Positions 21,249-22,960 of a stretch of 22,960 nucleotides of DNA are shown here, piece after piece. The number at the start of each line of letters is the position of its first letter. Positions within the stretch are counted from its first letter, which is position 1. The stretch lies in contig JANXQR010000577.1 of the NCBI GenBank assembly GCA_025353435.1, positions 1 through 22,960 of the forward strand. The letters are read 5' to 3'. A program made the translations under genes and the position numbers. The DNA comes from Acidobacteriota bacterium. GTDB lineage: Bacteria > Acidobacteriota > Terriglobia > Terriglobales > Acidobacteriaceae. The notes beneath the pieces were generated by a model. That model saw only the letters and a program-made list of their open reading frames with translations, searched no databases and had not been told where the DNA came from.

Positions 21249-22960
21249 ATGTGCGGAATCGTCGGATACGTCGGTAAACAGAAGGTTGTCCCTGTCATCC
21301 TTGAGGGCCTCAGGCGCCTGGAATATCGCGGTTATGATTCCGCGGGTATTGCCGTTGGCAGCCCTGGCAGCGCCGTACTCGAACTCCGCCGCGCTCCCGG
21401 CAAGCTCCACAATCTCGAAGAGGTCCTCCGCGAGCACCCCCTCAACGGCACCTTCGGCATCGGACACACGCGCTGGGCCACCCACGGCCGCCCCACGGAA
21501 GAGAACGCCCATCCCCACCGCGACTGCACCGGCCGCATCGTCGTTGTGCACAACGGCATCGTCGAAAACTACCTCGCACTCAAGCGCGAGCTCATCGCCA
21601 AGGACCACGAGTTCGTCACTGAAACCGACACCGAAATCATCGCTCACTTAGTCGAACAAGTTCAGAAGGATGCTGAATCCGCCGGCCACCCCATCCTCCT
21701 TGAAGAAGCCGTGCGCCACGCCGTCAAGCGCCTCACCGGCGCATTCGCCCTCGGCGTTCTCTCCTCAGCCGAGCCCGACAAGATCATCGCCGCCCGCTCC
21801 GGCCCGCCCGTCGTCATCGGCGTCGGCGAGGGCGAATACTTCGTTGCCTCTGACGTTCCCGGCATCCTCCATCACACGCGCAACATGTACTTCCTCGCCG
21901 ACGGTGACATGGCCATCCTCACCCTCGACGGAGTCCAGCTCACCGACTTCGACGGCAACCCCGTCAAGCGCGAAATCACCCGCATCCAGTGGGACCCCAT
22001 CCAAGCGGAAAAGGGCGGCTACAAGCACTTCATGCTCAAGGAAATATGGGAGCAGCCCCGCACCATCCGCGACACCACGCTCGGCCGTTTCTCTCTCGAC
22101 ACCGGCAAGGTCTTTCTCGGCGAGATGGAGATCGACGACGAAGAGCTGGCCGGCGCCTCCAGCATCAACATCGCCGCCTGCGGCACCAGCTGGCACGCTG
22201 CCCTCGCCGGCAAGTACATGATCGAGCGCCTTGCCCGCCTCCCCGTCGACGTCGACTACGCCAGCGAGTACCGCTATCGCAACCCTATCCCCGATCGCAA
22301 TGCCTTGGGCCTTCTCATCACGCAATCCGGCGAGACCGCCGACACCCTCGCCGCGCAGCGCGAGATGATCGCGCTCGGCTCCAAGACCGTTGCCATTTGC
22401 AATGTGGTCGGCGCCATGGTCGCGCGTGAAGCCCACGGCGCCATCTACACCCACGCCGGCCCCGAGATCGGTGTCGCCTCCACCAAGGCATTCACCGCGC
22501 AACTTACCGCACTGTTTCTGCTCGCTCTCAAACTCGGTCAGCTCCGCGGTCGCCTGGATAAGGCGCGCTCCGTCGCTCTGATGGAGGAGTTGAGCCGCCT
22601 GCCCGCCAAAGTCGAAGACGTCCTCAAGTCCTGCTCCCCGCAGTGCGAGCATCTCGCTTCCGGCTTCTCCAATGCGCGCGACTTCCTCTATCTTGGCCGC
22701 GGCATCAGCTTCCCGATAGCCCTGGAAGGCGCTCTAAAACTGAAGGAGCTGTCCTACATCCACGCCGAAGGCTACGCGGCGGGTGAGCTCAAGCACGGAC
22801 CAATCGCCCTGATCGAAGAGGGTGTGCCCGTGATCGTGGTCGCACCCCACGACGAGTTGTTCGAAAAGACCGTCTCCAACATGCAGGAAGTGGCGGCGCG
22901 CGGCGGCGATATCATCTTCGTGTCGGATGCCGAGGACGGCGCGGCAGGCTGCAAGGTGAT
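21249..22960 (+). CDS. glmS: Glutamine-fructose-6-phosphate aminotransferase (3' end outside window)
   Basis: The enzyme makes glucosamine-6-phosphate from fructose-6-phosphate and glutamine, the first step to UDP-GlcNAc for peptidoglycan and lipid A. The open frame runs 570 codons to the window edge; the family is about 610 residues, so roughly 40 are missing. It begins MCGIVGYVGK, with Cys2 as the glutaminase nucleophile, followed by YRGYDSAG, GHTRWATHG and HNGIVENY of the glutaminase domain. Two SIS domains follow, with CGTSWHAAL, TQSGETADT, STKAFTAQ and later LEGALKLKELSYIHAEGYAA and ELKHGP. All expected catalytic motifs within the visible part are intact. Confidence 0.97.
   Translation, partial: MCGIVGYVGKQKVVPVILEGLRRLEYRGYDSAGIAVGSPGSAVLELRRAPGKLHNLEEVLREHPLNGTFGIGHTRWATHGRPTEENAHPHRDCTGRIVVVHNGIVENYLALKRELIAKDHEFVTETDTEIIAHLVEQVQKDAESAGHPILLEEAVRHAVKRLTGAFALGVLSSAEPDKIIAARSGPPVVIGVGEGEYFVASDVPGILHHTRNMYFLADGDMAILTLDGVQLTDFDGNPVKREITRIQWDPIQAEKGGYKHFMLKEIWEQPRTIRDTTLGRFSLDTGKVFLGEMEIDDEELAGASSINIAACGTSWHAALAGKYMIERLARLPVDVDYASEYRYRNPIPDRNALGLLITQSGETADTLAAQREMIALGSKTVAICNVVGAMVAREAHGAIYTHAGPEIGVASTKAFTAQLTALFLLALKLGQLRGRLDKARSVALMEELSRLPAKVEDVLKSCSPQCEHLASGFSNARDFLYLGRGISFPIALEGALKLKELSYIHAEGYAAGELKHGPIALIEEGVPVIVVAPHDELFEKTVSNMQEVAARGGDIIFVSDAEDGAAGCKV

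Noticed and set aside
1..22960. CRISPR array or long tandem repeats
   Set aside because: No regularly spaced repeats of 20-40 bases were seen in the window.

Overview
The window looks like a piece of a Gram-negative chromosome, most probably an acidobacterium (Terriglobia-like). This assignment rests on the general look of the proteins and the GC-rich codon use, not on a marker gene. Gram-negative is supported directly by a three-part efflux operon with a lipoprotein adaptor, an inner-membrane RND pump and an outer-membrane TolC-type channel. No 16S rRNA gene or other decisive marker is present.

Layout from left to right. Positions 1-209 hold the left end and a C-terminal scrap of an IS21-family element. 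Positions 210-1116 are mostly unassigned, with a short truncated membrane-protein ORF (467-640). A perfect 35-base palindrome (1117-1151) precedes a likely promoter and a metal-efflux-type operon: a secreted FG-GAP repeat protein (1284-1949), the adaptor (2075-3181), an HME-type RND pump (3178-6249) and its outer-membrane channel (6256-7539). A Tat-exported uroporphyrinogen-decarboxylase-fold protein follows (7625-8665).

Positions about 8700-15549 are an accessory region that ends beside a tRNA-Ser gene. It contains an internally deleted IS66 element, the C-terminal tail of a decayed tyrosine recombinase, a frameshifted and truncated adenine DNA methyltransferase fused to that tail, an unknown protein of 332 residues, and a recombinase module (AlpA-like regulator, HTH/zinc-ribbon protein, tyrosine recombinase). 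After these come an excisionase-like protein, a small GG-repeat basic protein, and a second, unrelated tyrosine recombinase that ends 27 bases from the tRNA-Ser 3' end. The last one is the best candidate for the enzyme that placed at least part of the island in the tRNA gene.

Right of the tRNA lies ordinary chromosome: an amino-acid/polyamine permease, a secreted beta-propeller/phosphoesterase fusion, inorganic pyrophosphatase (opposite strand, with its own terminator), purS and the start of glmS, which runs off the window.

The main points beyond routine annotation are regulatory. The two small DNA-binding genes of the recombinase region share an AGCGGT/ACCGCT palindrome just upstream. The GG-repeat gene has a near-consensus promoter whose spacer is filled by another palindrome. 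Four genes (GG-repeat protein, permease, purS, glmS) carry a -10-like box only 5-7 bases before the start codon and no Shine-Dalgarno sequence, suggesting leaderless mRNAs, whereas other genes have clear ribosome binding sites.
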